NCBI GenBank assembly: GCA_017524145.1
Contig: JAFWUI010000043.1
Span: forward strand, 1 to 64,000
DNA from: Oxalobacter sp.
GTDB lineage: Bacteria > Pseudomonadota > Gammaproteobacteria > Burkholderiales > Burkholderiaceae_D
Length of the DNA: 64,000 nucleotides
Direction of reading: 5' to 3'
Positions 39,806-48,401 of the stretch are shown piece by piece. Position 1 is the stretch's first letter. The number at the start of each line of letters is the position of its first letter. Under the pieces are notes generated by a model, which did no database searches, was not told where the DNA came from, and worked only from the letters and a program-made list of their open reading frames with translations. The position numbers were made by a program, and so were the translations under genes.

Positions 39806-40609
39806 TCAGGCTGCTTCGTCAAATTTGTTGGTCAGATGACCGACACCATCAATGATGACTTCAACAGTGCTGCCTGGTTTCATGGAACCGACACCCAAGG
39901 AAGTACCGCAGGAAATGATGTCACCAGGTTCCAGTGTCATGTCGTTGGACAGCATGGAAACCAGTTTATGCGGACGGAAAATCATGTCTGCAACAGGGTA
40001 GTTCTGGCGTTCGACACCGTTCAGGATGGTTTTGACAACCAAGCTGTCTGGGTTGTCAATGCCAGAAACAATGCCAGGACCGAAGGATCCGAAAGTGTCG
40101 AAGCCTTTAGCACGGGTCCATTGGGCAAAAGTTGGGTCTTTCATCAACAGTTCGCCAGCAGTGACGTCATTGGAACAGGTATAGCCAAAGATATAGTCCT
40201 TGGCTTCTGCTTCGGAAACTTCCTTGCAGCGTTTACCGATGACAATGCCCAGCTCACCTTCGTAAACAACCTTGCCTGGGTATGTGTTCGGCTTGATGAC
40301 GGTTTCACCATCAGCAATGAAAGCAGTGGTTGGTTTCAGCAGCCACAGGGGTTCCTGAGGGATGTCTGGCTGTTCCTTGCCTTTCTTTTCTGCAATCTTT
40401 TTGGCAAGGGAATAGAAGTTGTTCCACAGCAGGATCATCTTGCTGGGAGAGCAAGGGGTCATCAGCTTGACATCTGCCAATTTGACGGATTCGCCGGTTG
40501 CTTGGGGATTGTTGAACATATCACCGCTGTAAACGGCAATGGTATCGCCTTCCAGCGTACCGAACTTAACAGCATCACCCTGTTTGAAACGCACCCAAGT
40601 GGTTGTCAT
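39806..40609 (-). CDS. Fumarylacetoacetate hydrolase-family protein
   Basis: The 267-residue enzyme of the FAH fold hydrolyses, decarboxylates or isomerises acylpyruvate-like substrates. The metal site is visible in VYEGELGIVIGKRCKEV (ExE acids) and GYTCSNDVTAGEL. SCGTSLGVGSMKPGSTVEVIIDGVG closes the fold. The N-terminal region is present, so the gene is whole. AAGGAGATAAC precedes the ATG. Likely roles are 2-hydroxyhepta-2,4-diene-dioate isomerase or oxaloacetate decarboxylase types; the neighbours do not decide between them. Confidence 0.88.
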   Translation of the reverse strand: MTTTWVRFKQGDAVKFGTLEGDTIAVYSGDMFNNPQATGESVKLADVKLMTPCSPSKMILLWNNFYSLAKKIAEKKGKEQPDIPQEPLWLLKPTTAFIADGETVIKPNTYPGKVVYEGELGIVIGKRCKEVSEAEAKDYIFGYTCSNDVTAGELLMKDPTFAQWTRAKGFDTFGSFGPGIVSGIDNPDSLVVKTILNGVERQNYPVADMIFRPHKLVSMLSNDMTLEPGDIISCGTSLGVGSMKPGSTVEVIIDGVGHLTNKFDEAA

Positions 40610-40981
40610 GTTATCTCCTTCAATAGAACAGTGCTGCCATCAACAGCAGCCTGAAAATGTCTGTGAAAACCGGGCTGAAATAAACCGTCAGCAGAAAACA
40701 AACAGACCTGTGACAGGTTTCAGCACATAGACTGCATCATAACCCAACAACACCAGAAATAAAATCAGAACCACCTTTAAAAAACAGATATTCCGGGAAA
40801 AAAGATGTCTCCGTCAAACGGTAATCCAATAAACATTGGGAAGATGGAAATGGTTTATGTTTGTCAAAGTGTTGCGGTTAAGTTGCAGAAAACTGAAAAA
40901 GAACCTGATTTGTAGTGCTGTCATTAACAGAAAAGAACCAAAAGATTAGAATCTTTAGAATCGAAAACCATAAGGAACGAA
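40610..40981. other. Non-coding divergent spacer
   Basis: This 372-bp stretch lies between the FAH-family gene (minus strand) and the Sel1-repeat gene (plus strand). The first 15 bp hold the FAH gene's ribosome binding site. The rest is A/T-rich with no convincing reading frame. It should contain both promoters, and a 16-bp palindrome sits near the Sel1 gene at 40941-40956. I could not assign -35/-10 boxes with confidence. Confidence 0.5.
40941..40956. promoter_or_regulatory. Perfect 7+7 palindrome upstream of the Sel1-repeat gene
   Basis: AAAGATT and AATCTTT flank two bases, 25 bp ahead of the ATG at 40982. The sequence AGAATC is repeated directly afterwards. A compact, perfect dyad at this spot would suit an operator near the transcription start. 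No candidate regulator is encoded nearby. Confidence 0.35.
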
Positions 40982-42475
40982 ATGGCAAGCCGGGAAGAGC
41001 TCCGCCTGTTGCGTGAAGCACGGGCAGGAAATCCAGAATCGCAGCTTATGCTGGGAAAACTTTATCTTTTTGGTAGCAAAGGGTTGCCTAAAAGCATTAC
41101 CACAGCTTTGCATTGGCTTGGTCGGGCGGCATCGCAGGGCTCATTGCCGGCAAAACGCTTGATTGGTGAACATATTCCCTATGATGTCATCCGTAACCAA
41201 CCGGACAGGCGGCAGATTGAGGGTTGGTACCGTGATGCCCTGAAAGATGGGGTTGCCCGTGCCGGTCTTGTGGTTGCCCAGATGCTGCTTGCCGATACGC
41301 CTGTCAGTGCTGAAAGGCGTCATGAGATTGTCAAACTGTTGGAGGTTGCCGCCCATCAGAAAATCGGGGAAGCGCAGTGGCTGCTGGCTGAACTTGCCAG
41401 CCAGCATGATGCTTATGCAGAAATGGATGACAAGACTGCTTATTGGGTTACCCAGGCTGCAGAGTCTGGTGTGCCAGATGCACGGTCTGCGCTTATTGAG
41501 TATTCGTGGAACCAGCAGGACTATAAGACATTCCTTCAGTATGCGTTGCCGATTGCCGAAGAAATGCTTGAAGCGGAGGAACGGCAGGGAAGGCAGGTCG
41601 ACCTTGATGCACAGTCTGTGAAGCTGCTGCTCCGTTGCGGGATTGCCCTTGCCAATACTGATGGTGCAATCGAGACCGTTCAGCATCTTTGGGAAACAGC
41701 GGCAGCCTACCGGAATGCTGAGGCAGCCTATCAGCTTGGCCTGTGGTTTGCCAAGATGGATGAGAATGGTGTCCGGGTGCAGAAAGGCGCCAGTTCAACC
41801 AGCTTCAAGAAAGCGGTGAAATGGCTCCGTCAAGCAGGTGACCAAGGGTCTCCAAAGGCTTGGTATGCATTGGCCCTGATTTATCAGAAAGCTGAATTTT
41901 CACAGCGAAGTATGGCAGATTCCCTGGATTATCTGGAGACTGCCGGTAATCTCGGTCATCCCAAGGCCCAGTATGAACTGGGAATGCATGCATGGCGTTG
42001 CCGGCGTGACAACGAGACCAATGACATCCAGGCCATTTATTGGTTGCAGAAAGCATTTGGAAACGGCCGGAAGGAAGCCGAACAGATGCTTGACAAGATT
42101 TCCGACAGAGCACAGCCTATGCCGTGGGCGGAGTATGGTATGACGCATATGACTCCCGATATCATTGCCAGTCATCCGTTTCTTGCTGCCCGTATAGAGC
42201 TTGCTTCAGTTTTTGGTTTATCCCGTCCAGAAGCCTTGCTGCTGGATATCCATCAGGCAAATCAGGGGCATTGCCTGCTTGTGGATATCCGTAGTGTTTA
42301 CCGCCACAGCCGGCGCCGTCTCATCCTTATCCGTACCAGCCGTCAACGGCAGGTCCTTGCCCGTATTACCCAGCTTTTTGACAAAGTCGACTGTGGGCTC
42401 AAAGGACCGGAAGGCAATTACCGGCAGCGTCAGTACCGTCTGAAAACCCTCTTTCCTGATATGCCGAAAGAATAA
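40982..42475 (+). CDS. Sel1-repeat (TPR-like) protein
   Basis: The 497-residue protein consists of helical Sel1-like repeats. Clear units are GNPESQLMLGKLYLFGSKGLPKSITTALHWLGRAASQG (landmarks LMLGKLYLFG and ALHWLGRAA), ARAGLVVAQMLLAD, EAAYQLGLWFAK with AVKWLRQAGDQGSPKAWYALALIYQKAE and HPKAQYELGMHAWRC. There is no signal peptide, so it should be cytoplasmic. The last 90 residues are non-repeat, basic, and unrecognised (RHSRRRLILIRTSRQRQ). Sel1 repeats bind proteins, and the partner is unknown. AAGGAACGAA precedes the ATG. Confidence 0.8.
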   Translation: MASREELRLLREARAGNPESQLMLGKLYLFGSKGLPKSITTALHWLGRAASQGSLPAKRLIGEHIPYDVIRNQPDRRQIEGWYRDALKDGVARAGLVVAQMLLADTPVSAERRHEIVKLLEVAAHQKIGEAQWLLAELASQHDAYAEMDDKTAYWVTQAAESGVPDARSALIEYSWNQQDYKTFLQYALPIAEEMLEAEERQGRQVDLDAQSVKLLLRCGIALANTDGAIETVQHLWETAAAYRNAEAAYQLGLWFAKMDENGVRVQKGASSTSFKKAVKWLRQAGDQGSPKAWYALALIYQKAEFSQRSMADSLDYLETAGNLGHPKAQYELGMHAWRCRRDNETNDIQAIYWLQKAFGNGRKEAEQMLDKISDRAQPMPWAEYGMTHMTPDIIASHPFLAARIELASVFGLSRPEALLLDIHQANQGHCLLVDIRSVYRHSRRRLILIRTSRQRQVLARITQLFDKVDCGLKGPEGNYRQRQYRLKTLFPDMPKE

Positions 42476-42484
42476 ACGGCAGAT

Positions 42485-42982
42485 TCAGTCTTCAATGATA
42501 TGGTCAGGTAAGCGTTCGATGGCTTCCTTGTTTGTCCAAGAGAAACATTTCTGGGCAGCTTTTTTCCAAGGCAGCCAGATGGCGTTGAGGTGTTCTTTGG
42601 GTTCCAGTACTACATCGAATGTGGTCGGTACCTGAAGGCCGAAGACATGTTCTGTGTTTGTGGTGACACCCGGGGCAAAACGATGGCGCCAGACAGAGAA
42701 GATTTCAAATTCGTGTTCAATATTCCAGTCAGTGAGATAACGTCTTGCAACCTGACGTTTTGCTGGATTGGAATCTGTGACAGTATCAACAACGGTGATG
42801 CCGGTTTCCTCAAAGATTTCGCGGATAGCGGTCTGTTCGAGTTTTTCAGCCAAGGAATCCCGTGAACCAGTCACTGATTGCCAGAAACCGGGGCGGTCTG
42901 CCCGTTCGATGAGCAGGACATCCAATCCCTTGGTGTAAATGACAGCCAGGATGGATTGCGGGATTTTGTAACTGATGTTCAA
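42485..42982 (-). CDS. nudB: Dihydroneopterin triphosphate diphosphatase
   Basis: This Nudix enzyme removes pyrophosphate from dihydroneopterin triphosphate in folate synthesis, using the product of folE2. The Nudix box runs through FWQSVTGSRDSLAE and ends in the core AIREIFEETGI near residue 60. IPQSILAVIYT at the start and EHVFGLQVP are NudB-like. The only sensible start is a TTG at 42982. No ATG or GTG lies in the right place, and a hairpin sits 10 bp upstream, so translation may be weak or controlled. It follows aspS, as is usual in the order. Confidence 0.88.
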   Translation of the reverse strand: MNISYKIPQSILAVIYTKGLDVLLIERADRPGFWQSVTGSRDSLAEKLEQTAIREIFEETGITVVDTVTDSNPAKRQVARRYLTDWNIEHEFEIFSVWRHRFAPGVTTNTEHVFGLQVPTTFDVVLEPKEHLNAIWLPWKKAAQKCFSWTNKEAIERLPDHIIED

Positions 42983-42992
42983 GGGAAGAAGA

Positions 42993-43015
42993 GGGGGAAA
43001 CCTTGAGGTTTCCCC
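42993..43015. terminator. Hairpin between aspS and nudB
   Basis: Arms GGGGAAACC and GGTTTCCCC (9 bp, GC-rich) enclose a TTGA loop. On the minus strand, in the direction of aspS to nudB, the stem is followed by CTCTTCTTCC, which is pyrimidine-rich but not a pure T tract. On the plus strand it is followed by TTTTT. It could be a partial terminator or an attenuating leader structure for nudB. Confidence 0.5.
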
Positions 43016-43029
43016 TTTTTAATGCTGGT

Positions 43030-44847
43030 TTAAGCTGGTTCTGCCATATCGACTTTCCTAAGGCGGATATGCAGTTCCTGCAGCTGTTTTTCTGAGACAG
43101 CGGAAGGAGCTTGGGTCAGCAGGCACTGTGCACGCTGGGTCTTAGGGAACGCAATCACATCACGGATGGAGTCAGATTTGGTCATAAGGGTCACCAGACG
43201 GTCAAGGCCAAAGGCAAGGCCTCCATGCGGCGGGGCGCCATATTGCAGAGCATCCAGCAGGAAGCCGAATTTTTCCTTTGCTTCATCGTCGGTGATCTTG
43301 AGGGCACGGAAGACCTTGTTCTGGACGTCCTCACGGTGGATACGGATGGATCCGCCACCCAGTTCCCAGCCGTTGAGGACCAGGTCGTATGCTTTTGCAT
43401 AGCATTTGCCAGGATCGGTTTCCAACAGGTCTTCATGACCGTCTTTCGGAGAAGTGAAAGGATGGTGGCAGGCAGTCCAGCGGTTTTCGCCTTCATCAAA
43501 TTCAAACATTGGGAAATCGATGACCCACAGAGGTTTCCAGGTGTCTTCAAACAGATTGTGCCGTTGACCGAATTCAGAATAACCGATCTTGTTGCGCAGT
43601 GCACCCAGAGAGTCATTGACGATACGGACTTTGTCTGCTCCGAAGAAGATAAGGTCACCGTTCTTGGCACCTGTACGTTCAAGGGTCGCGGCAATAGCTT
43701 CATCCGTCAGGTTCTTGATGATTGGGGACTGCAGTCCAGCACGGCCTTTGCTGATGTCATTGACCCTGATATAGGCAAGGCCTTTTGCACCATAGATACC
43801 AACAAACTGGGTGTATGCATCAATTTCAGAACGGGGCATCCCTGTTCCTTCTTGAGAACCGCCTGGGACGAGCAGGGCAGCAACCCTGCCTCCTGGCATA
43901 TTGGCAACATTGCTGAAGACCTTGAAAGGCACATCTTTCATGACATCAGTCAGTTCAGTGAATTCCAGTTTCACACGCAGGTCAGGTTTGTCTGACCCGT
44001 ATTTCGCCATTGCTGTGTCATAAGTCATGACTGGGAATTTTTCTGGCAGTTCCGTATTGATGGTGTTCTTGAAAATCTGGCGGATCATGGTTTCGAACAG
44101 GTCGCGGATTTCCTGTTCTTCAACAAAGGAAAGTTCACAGTCGATCTGAGTGAATTCCGGCTGGCGGTCTGCCCGCAGGTCTTCATCGCGGAAACATTTG
44201 GTAATCTGGTAATAACGGTCAAAACCGGCAACCATCAACAACTGTTTGAAAATCTGTGGCGATTGTGGCAGGGCGAAGAAAGCACCAGGGTTGACCCGGG
44301 AAGGGACAAGGTAGTCACGTGCTCCTTCGGGAGTGGATTTTGTCAGCATTGGGGTTTCAATATCAATGAAACCGTTTTCATCCAGGTATTTGCGGACTTC
44401 CATGGCAATGCGGTAACGCAGGCGCAGGTTGTTCTGCATCTGCGGGCGGCGCAGGTCAAGTACGCGGTGGGTCAGGCGGGTGGTTTCTGACAGGTGTTCG
44501 TCATCCAGCTGGAATGGAGGTGTGACAGACGCATTGAGGACTTCAAGGGCTTCACAGAAAACTTCAACCTTACCTGAGGTGAGGTTGTCATTGTTGGTGC
44601 CTTCAGGACGGGAACGGACACGGCCGGTGACTTTCAGGCAGTATTCATTGCGGATGGATTCTGCAGTCTTGAAAACGTCCGGTCTGTCAGGGTCGCAGAC
44701 AACCTGGACAAGTCCTTCACGGTCGCGCAGGTCAATGAAGATGATGCCACCATGGTCACGGCGACGGTGTACCCAGCCACAGAGTGTGACTGTCTGACCA
44801 AGCAAGGCTTCGGTTGTGAGACCACAGTAATTGGTTCGCATGGACAT
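43030..44847 (-). CDS. aspS: Aspartyl-tRNA synthetase
   Basis: This class II synthetase of 605 residues is of the bacterial type with an insertion (GAD) domain. It opens MSMRTNYCG. The N-terminal OB fold reads [31 protein letters not shown] (landmarks [10 protein letters not shown] and FIDLRDREG). Motif 2 is [18 protein letters not shown], and motif 3 is [28 protein letters not shown] (landmark AFGLDRL). Whether it is discriminating or also charges tRNA-Asn cannot be judged from these motifs alone. Confidence 0.97.
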   Translation of the reverse strand: MSMRTNYCGLTTEALLGQTVTLCGWVHRRRDHGGIIFIDLRDREGLVQVVCDPDRPDVFKTAESIRNEYCLKVTGRVRSRPEGTNNDNLTSGKVEVFCEALEVLNASVTPPFQLDDEHLSETTRLTHRVLDLRRPQMQNNLRLRYRIAMEVRKYLDENGFIDIETPMLTKSTPEGARDYLVPSRVNPGAFFALPQSPQIFKQLLMVAGFDRYYQITKCFRDEDLRADRQPEFTQIDCELSFVEEQEIRDLFETMIRQIFKNTINTELPEKFPVMTYDTAMAKYGSDKPDLRVKLEFTELTDVMKDVPFKVFSNVANMPGGRVAALLVPGGSQEGTGMPRSEIDAYTQFVGIYGAKGLAYIRVNDISKGRAGLQSPIIKNLTDEAIAATLERTGAKNGDLIFFGADKVRIVNDSLGALRNKIGYSEFGQRHNLFEDTWKPLWVIDFPMFEFDEGENRWTACHHPFTSPKDGHEDLLETDPGKCYAKAYDLVLNGWELGGGSIRIHREDVQNKVFRALKITDDEAKEKFGFLLDALQYGAPPHGGLAFGLDRLVTLMTKSDSIRDVIAFPKTQRAQCLLTQAPSAVSEKQLQELHIRLRKVDMAEPA

Positions 44848-44920
44848 AGCTGTTTCTTTTTCTTTGGTTGGTTTTATGCCATCACAGTGTTGGCCGTGAG
44901 GCGGTGTTCAGGTATTGCCA

Positions 44921-45145
44921 TCAGGCACAGGGAGTTCCTCCAGGACCAGCTGCACAGCAGCAGCTGCAAGGTGAAGGAACAGACGCATTACTGCTTCCCT
45001 TGGATTGGACAGAAGCGGCGGTCACCAGTTTCCTGAAAGCGTCTTTCCCGCAGGAAGGACAGGTTTTCAGAGGGGCATCAGACAGCTTTTGCAGGATGTC
45101 TCTTGTATAGCCACAGTCTTCACATCGGTAGGCGTAAATCGGCAC
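44921..45145 (-). CDS. FmdB-family zinc-ribbon protein
   Basis: The 74-residue protein begins PIYAYRCEDCGYTRDILQK and holds a zinc ribbon, C-x2-C near residue 7 and C-x2-C near 32 (CPSCGKDAFRK). The C-terminal tail adds a dense cysteine cluster, CSCCC then a terminal C, more than the ribbon needs. I start at the GTG at 45145, seven bases behind GGAG, because the family begins (M)PIY-Y-C. Likely transcribed with aspS. The function is unestablished. Confidence 0.85.
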   Translation of the reverse strand: MPIYAYRCEDCGYTRDILQKLSDAPLKTCPSCGKDAFRKLVTAASVQSKGSSNASVPSPCSCCCAAGPGGTPCA

Positions 45146-45182
45146 GGCATTGCTCCACAAACTTCTCTAAATCTTACATTAT

Positions 45183-45207
45183 AGTGTCTTTTTTAAAGAA
45201 AGACACT
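45183..45207. terminator. Inverted repeat behind the symporter gene, overlapping a TATAAT on the minus strand
   Basis: Arms AGTGTCTTT and AAAGACACT (9 bp) lie between the end of the symporter gene and the fmdB start, both on the minus strand. The repeat is placed to act as a terminator, though the T tract lies inside the loop. Bases 45178-45183 read TATAAT on the minus strand, a good -10 for fmdB-aspS, so termination and initiation signals appear to abut. Confidence 0.4.
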
Positions 45208-45211
45208 TCAT

Positions 45212-46657
45212 TCAAGCGGCATCTGTAGTGGTTGCTGTGGGTGGTTGGGGGCGGTGCCTCGACAGGAGAGAGCCGATGGCCATACCAATGATGGCGACAG
45301 CGAAACCATAAAGCTGCGGTGGAATGGTGCCCTCAGGGTCAATGATTTCAAACAGTACCCAGACCAAGGCGCCGCCAATCATGGAGACAAGTGCCCCGGT
45401 GTTGTTGGCTGGTTTCCAGAAGAAGCCTGCCATAAGCGGCACGAATGCAACGACAAGGGTGGACTTGTAGGCATTCTCAACCATTTCAAAGATGCTGGAA
45501 TCCGTATACATAGCGAAACTCAAGACAACCCCTGCAAATCCCAGGACAACCGCCCGCATCATGAAAAGGTGCTGGCGGTCTGACATGTTGGGGAAGAAGC
45601 CCTTGAGAATGTTCTCAGAAAAGGTGATGGATGGCGCCAACAGGGTCGCGCTCGCACTGGACTGGATGGCGGAAAGCAGTGCACCGAAGAAGACAACCTG
45701 GGCGAACATCGGCATATATTTGATGATCATGGCAGGCACAATCATCTGGGAATCGACATCGATGAGCTGGGCGACCAGCTCCGGGTCAAGCAGGGTGGTG
45801 GCATAGCAGAGGAACATCGGGAACAGGCCGAAAGCGATGTAGAATGCACCGCCTAAGATGGAGCCTTGTTGGGCAACGTTTTCGTTTTTCGCAGAAGCGA
45901 TGCGTTGGAAGATGTCCTGCTGGGGGATGGATCCGAAAAGCATGGTAAGCCCTGCCCCAAGGAAGGCAAAGATGGCAACAGCGTTCATCTCAGGGATGAA
46001 ACTGAGTTTGCCGGCTTCATAGGCATGACTGATGACATGGCTGGCACCACCGGGCACCATCCCGGAAATCTCAAAGCAGATGTAGATGATGCCAAGGACA
46101 ATGATGATCATCTGGACAAAGTCGGTGATGGCAACAGACCACATCCCGCCAAGCAGGGTATAGATCAGGACACAGACAAGGCCGATGACCATGCCGATAT
46201 TGACGGAGACGGCACCGTCAGAGATGACGTTGAAGACAAGGCCGAGGGCTTTAATCTGGGCAGAGACCCAGCCAAGGTATGAGACGACAATACTGAGTGC
46301 AACGATGACCTCGACAGTCCTGCCATAACGGTTGCGGTAGAAGTCCGTGATGGTCATCAGGTTCATGCGGTACAGCTTCCTCGCAATCAGGAGACCGACA
46401 AGGATAAGGCACATGCCTGAACAGAAAGGGTCGGAGATGACACCGACAAAGCCCTCTTCCACAAAAGTCGGCGGAATACCGAGCACCGCTTCGGAACCAA
46501 ACCATGTGGAGAATACCGTAGCTGTTACCACATACAGTGGCAAGGCGCGTCCTGCAACAGCAAAGTCACGGGAACTTCTGACAAAACGTGCCGCAAAAAC
46601 GCCGATGCCGACAGATGCGACCCAGTACAGGATGACAAACCAGACCAGTGTATTCAT
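45212..46657 (-). CDS. Sodium:solute symporter (SSS family)
   Basis: The 481-residue protein has about 13 membrane segments. The SSS pattern is visible in ATVFSTWFGSEAVLGIPPTFVEEG near residue 45, MNLMTITDFYRNRYGR near 97 and GGMWSVAITDFVQMIIIVLG near 168. GALLSAIQSSASATLLAPSITFSENI near 325 carries the Ser/Thr-rich sodium-site helix. Family members take up proline, pantothenate, carboxylates or sugars with sodium, and the substrate here is not evident. It stands alone with its own spacer on both sides. Confidence 0.9.
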   Translation of the reverse strand: MNTLVWFVILYWVASVGIGVFAARFVRSSRDFAVAGRALPLYVVTATVFSTWFGSEAVLGIPPTFVEEGFVGVISDPFCSGMCLILVGLLIARKLYRMNLMTITDFYRNRYGRTVEVIVALSIVVSYLGWVSAQIKALGLVFNVISDGAVSVNIGMVIGLVCVLIYTLLGGMWSVAITDFVQMIIIVLGIIYICFEISGMVPGGASHVISHAYEAGKLSFIPEMNAVAIFAFLGAGLTMLFGSIPQQDIFQRIASAKNENVAQQGSILGGAFYIAFGLFPMFLCYATTLLDPELVAQLIDVDSQMIVPAMIIKYMPMFAQVVFFGALLSAIQSSASATLLAPSITFSENILKGFFPNMSDRQHLFMMRAVVLGFAGVVLSFAMYTDSSIFEMVENAYKSTLVVAFVPLMAGFFWKPANNTGALVSMIGGALVWVLFEIIDPEGTIPPQLYGFAVAIIGMAIGSLLSRHRPQPPTATTTDAA

Positions 46658-46811
46658 GTAAAGGCATGGGGAAACGGTATTGTTGAAGATGAAGGAATTA
46701 TAAGGAAAAAGCAGGAAAAAACAGGGAAAAATCTGATGCTCAGGACGATATTCTTCACTGGATGGCCAGAGTGTCTTATTTCAGGAACAGGAAGGCGGTT
46801 CAACAAGATTC

Positions 46812-48386
46812 TCAGCCGAGAAAACCATACAGATGGACAAAGTACATCAGGACAGCGCCAGTACCGATACCAATGGCAAGCCAGGCAAACTGATGCAGGG
46901 ATTTTTGCCGCTGGTTCTGGCGGTCAATCAGTTCTTCAAGCAACTTGGTCTGCCGGTCTGTTTGAGGGGCACCCAAGGCATTTTTCTCCAAAGCCTGCTG
47001 GATGAGGAGCGGTAACCTTGGCAGGATGCGGCTGTAACTGATGGATTCCATCTTGATGCGTTGGATGAGGCTACGGATGTCAGGTTGCCGTTTCATCCAG
47101 TTTTCCAGGAAAGGTTTTGCAGTTTTCCAGAGGTCAAGGTCTGGGTCAAGCTGTCTGCCAAGCCCTTCGATGTTGAGCATGGTTTTCTGCAACAGAATCA
47201 GCTGCGGTTGAATCTCAATGTTGAAGCGACGGGATGTCTGGAAAAGGCGCATCAGGACAAGCCCAAAGGAAAAATCTTTCAATGGCCGGTCGAAAACCGG
47301 TTCACAACAGGTGCGGATAGCGGCTTCAAGCTCAACAGCACGGGTTTCTGGGGGGGCCCAGCCACATTCGATATGAGTCTGTGCAACAAGATGGTAGTCC
47401 CTTCTGAAAAAAGCGATGAAGTTCTTGGAGAGGTATTCCCGGTCTAAGTCATCCAGCATGCCAACAATGCCAAGGTCAAGGGCAATGAATTTACCCCAGG
47501 ATTCCGGCATTGTGGAAATGAGGATATTGCCTGGATGCATGTCTGCATGGAAAAAGGCATGGTCAAAGACCTGGGTCAGGAAGATATCAACGCCATTCTG
47601 TGAAAGTTTCTTGAGGTCAAAGTCTTTTTCCTGGAGTCTGTCAATCTGGGAAATGGGGATGCCTTCCATACGTTCCATGGTAATGACTTCAGTTGCACAG
47701 TATTCCCAGTAGATTTCAGGGACAACAAGTTTGTCAGAACCAGCAAAATTACGGCGCAACTGGCTGTAATTGGCAGCTTCGCACAGCAGGTCGACTTCAT
47801 TGTGCAGGGAATGGTCAAACTCTTGGACGACTTCCGTAAGGCGGAGGCGTCTGCCGTCCTGCCAGTATTTTTCGCCTAATGCCGCAAAGGCATACATGAG
47901 TTCAATGTCCCGTTCGATGCGGGGCAGGATATCAGGACGCAGGATTTTGACAGCAGCTTTACGCCCATCCTTGAGTACGGCGAAATGGACTTGGGCAATC
48001 GAAGCAGAGGCGATGGGTTTCCTGTCGAAACTGGCAAAAAGCGTTTCAGGTGGTGTTCCAAGGCTTTTCGTAATCTGGTCTGCCGCAAGGTCTGCATCAA
48101 AAGGGGCAACCTGGTCTTGCAGTCTGGCAAGTTCATCGGCGAAATCTTCCGGCAACAGGTCACGGCGGGTGGAAAGGACTTGGCCAAGTTTGATGAAAAT
48201 CGGACCAAGTTCTTCAAGGGCACGGCGGAAACGTTCAGCCGCTGACCGGGAGAGTCCCCGCCAGAAGAAAAGTTTACGGTAGAAAGCGGCAATGCCATTG
48301 CTGAACAGGTATGAGACGGCCATGTCATCAAGTCCATACCGGAACATGATGAAGAAGATTGAGATGAGCCGCCAGATTTTCCGCAT
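46812..48386 (-). CDS. ubiB: UbiB, atypical kinase/ATPase for ubiquinone biosynthesis
   Basis: The 524-residue member of the UbiB/ADCK family is required for ubiquinone synthesis and is thought to help extract lipid intermediates from the membrane. The family-specific GPIFIKLGQVLSTRRDLLP near residue 50 holds the KxGQ motif. IASASIAQVHFAVLKDGRKAAVKILRP near 126 has the A-rich nucleotide loop, and FHADMHPGNILIS near 280 is the catalytic/metal site. Two C-terminal membrane helices end the protein. The Tim44-like and ubiE genes lie directly upstream in the same direction. Confidence 0.95.
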   Translation of the reverse strand: MRKIWRLISIFFIMFRYGLDDMAVSYLFSNGIAAFYRKLFFWRGLSRSAAERFRRALEELGPIFIKLGQVLSTRRDLLPEDFADELARLQDQVAPFDADLAADQITKSLGTPPETLFASFDRKPIASASIAQVHFAVLKDGRKAAVKILRPDILPRIERDIELMYAFAALGEKYWQDGRRLRLTEVVQEFDHSLHNEVDLLCEAANYSQLRRNFAGSDKLVVPEIYWEYCATEVITMERMEGIPISQIDRLQEKDFDLKKLSQNGVDIFLTQVFDHAFFHADMHPGNILISTMPESWGKFIALDLGIVGMLDDLDREYLSKNFIAFFRRDYHLVAQTHIECGWAPPETRAVELEAAIRTCCEPVFDRPLKDFSFGLVLMRLFQTSRRFNIEIQPQLILLQKTMLNIEGLGRQLDPDLDLWKTAKPFLENWMKRQPDIRSLIQRIKMESISYSRILPRLPLLIQQALEKNALGAPQTDRQTKLLEELIDRQNQRQKSLHQFAWLAIGIGTGAVLMYFVHLYGFLG

Positions 48387-48401
48387 ATTTCTGCCACCCC
48401 G

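Noticed and set aside
39698..40654. 318-codon plus-strand frame opposite the FAH-family gene
   Set aside because: Antisense shadow of a well-supported gene, with no family features and no ribosome binding site.
43111..43995. 294-codon plus-strand frame opposite aspS
   Set aside because: Antisense shadow of class II synthetase motifs; no independent evidence.
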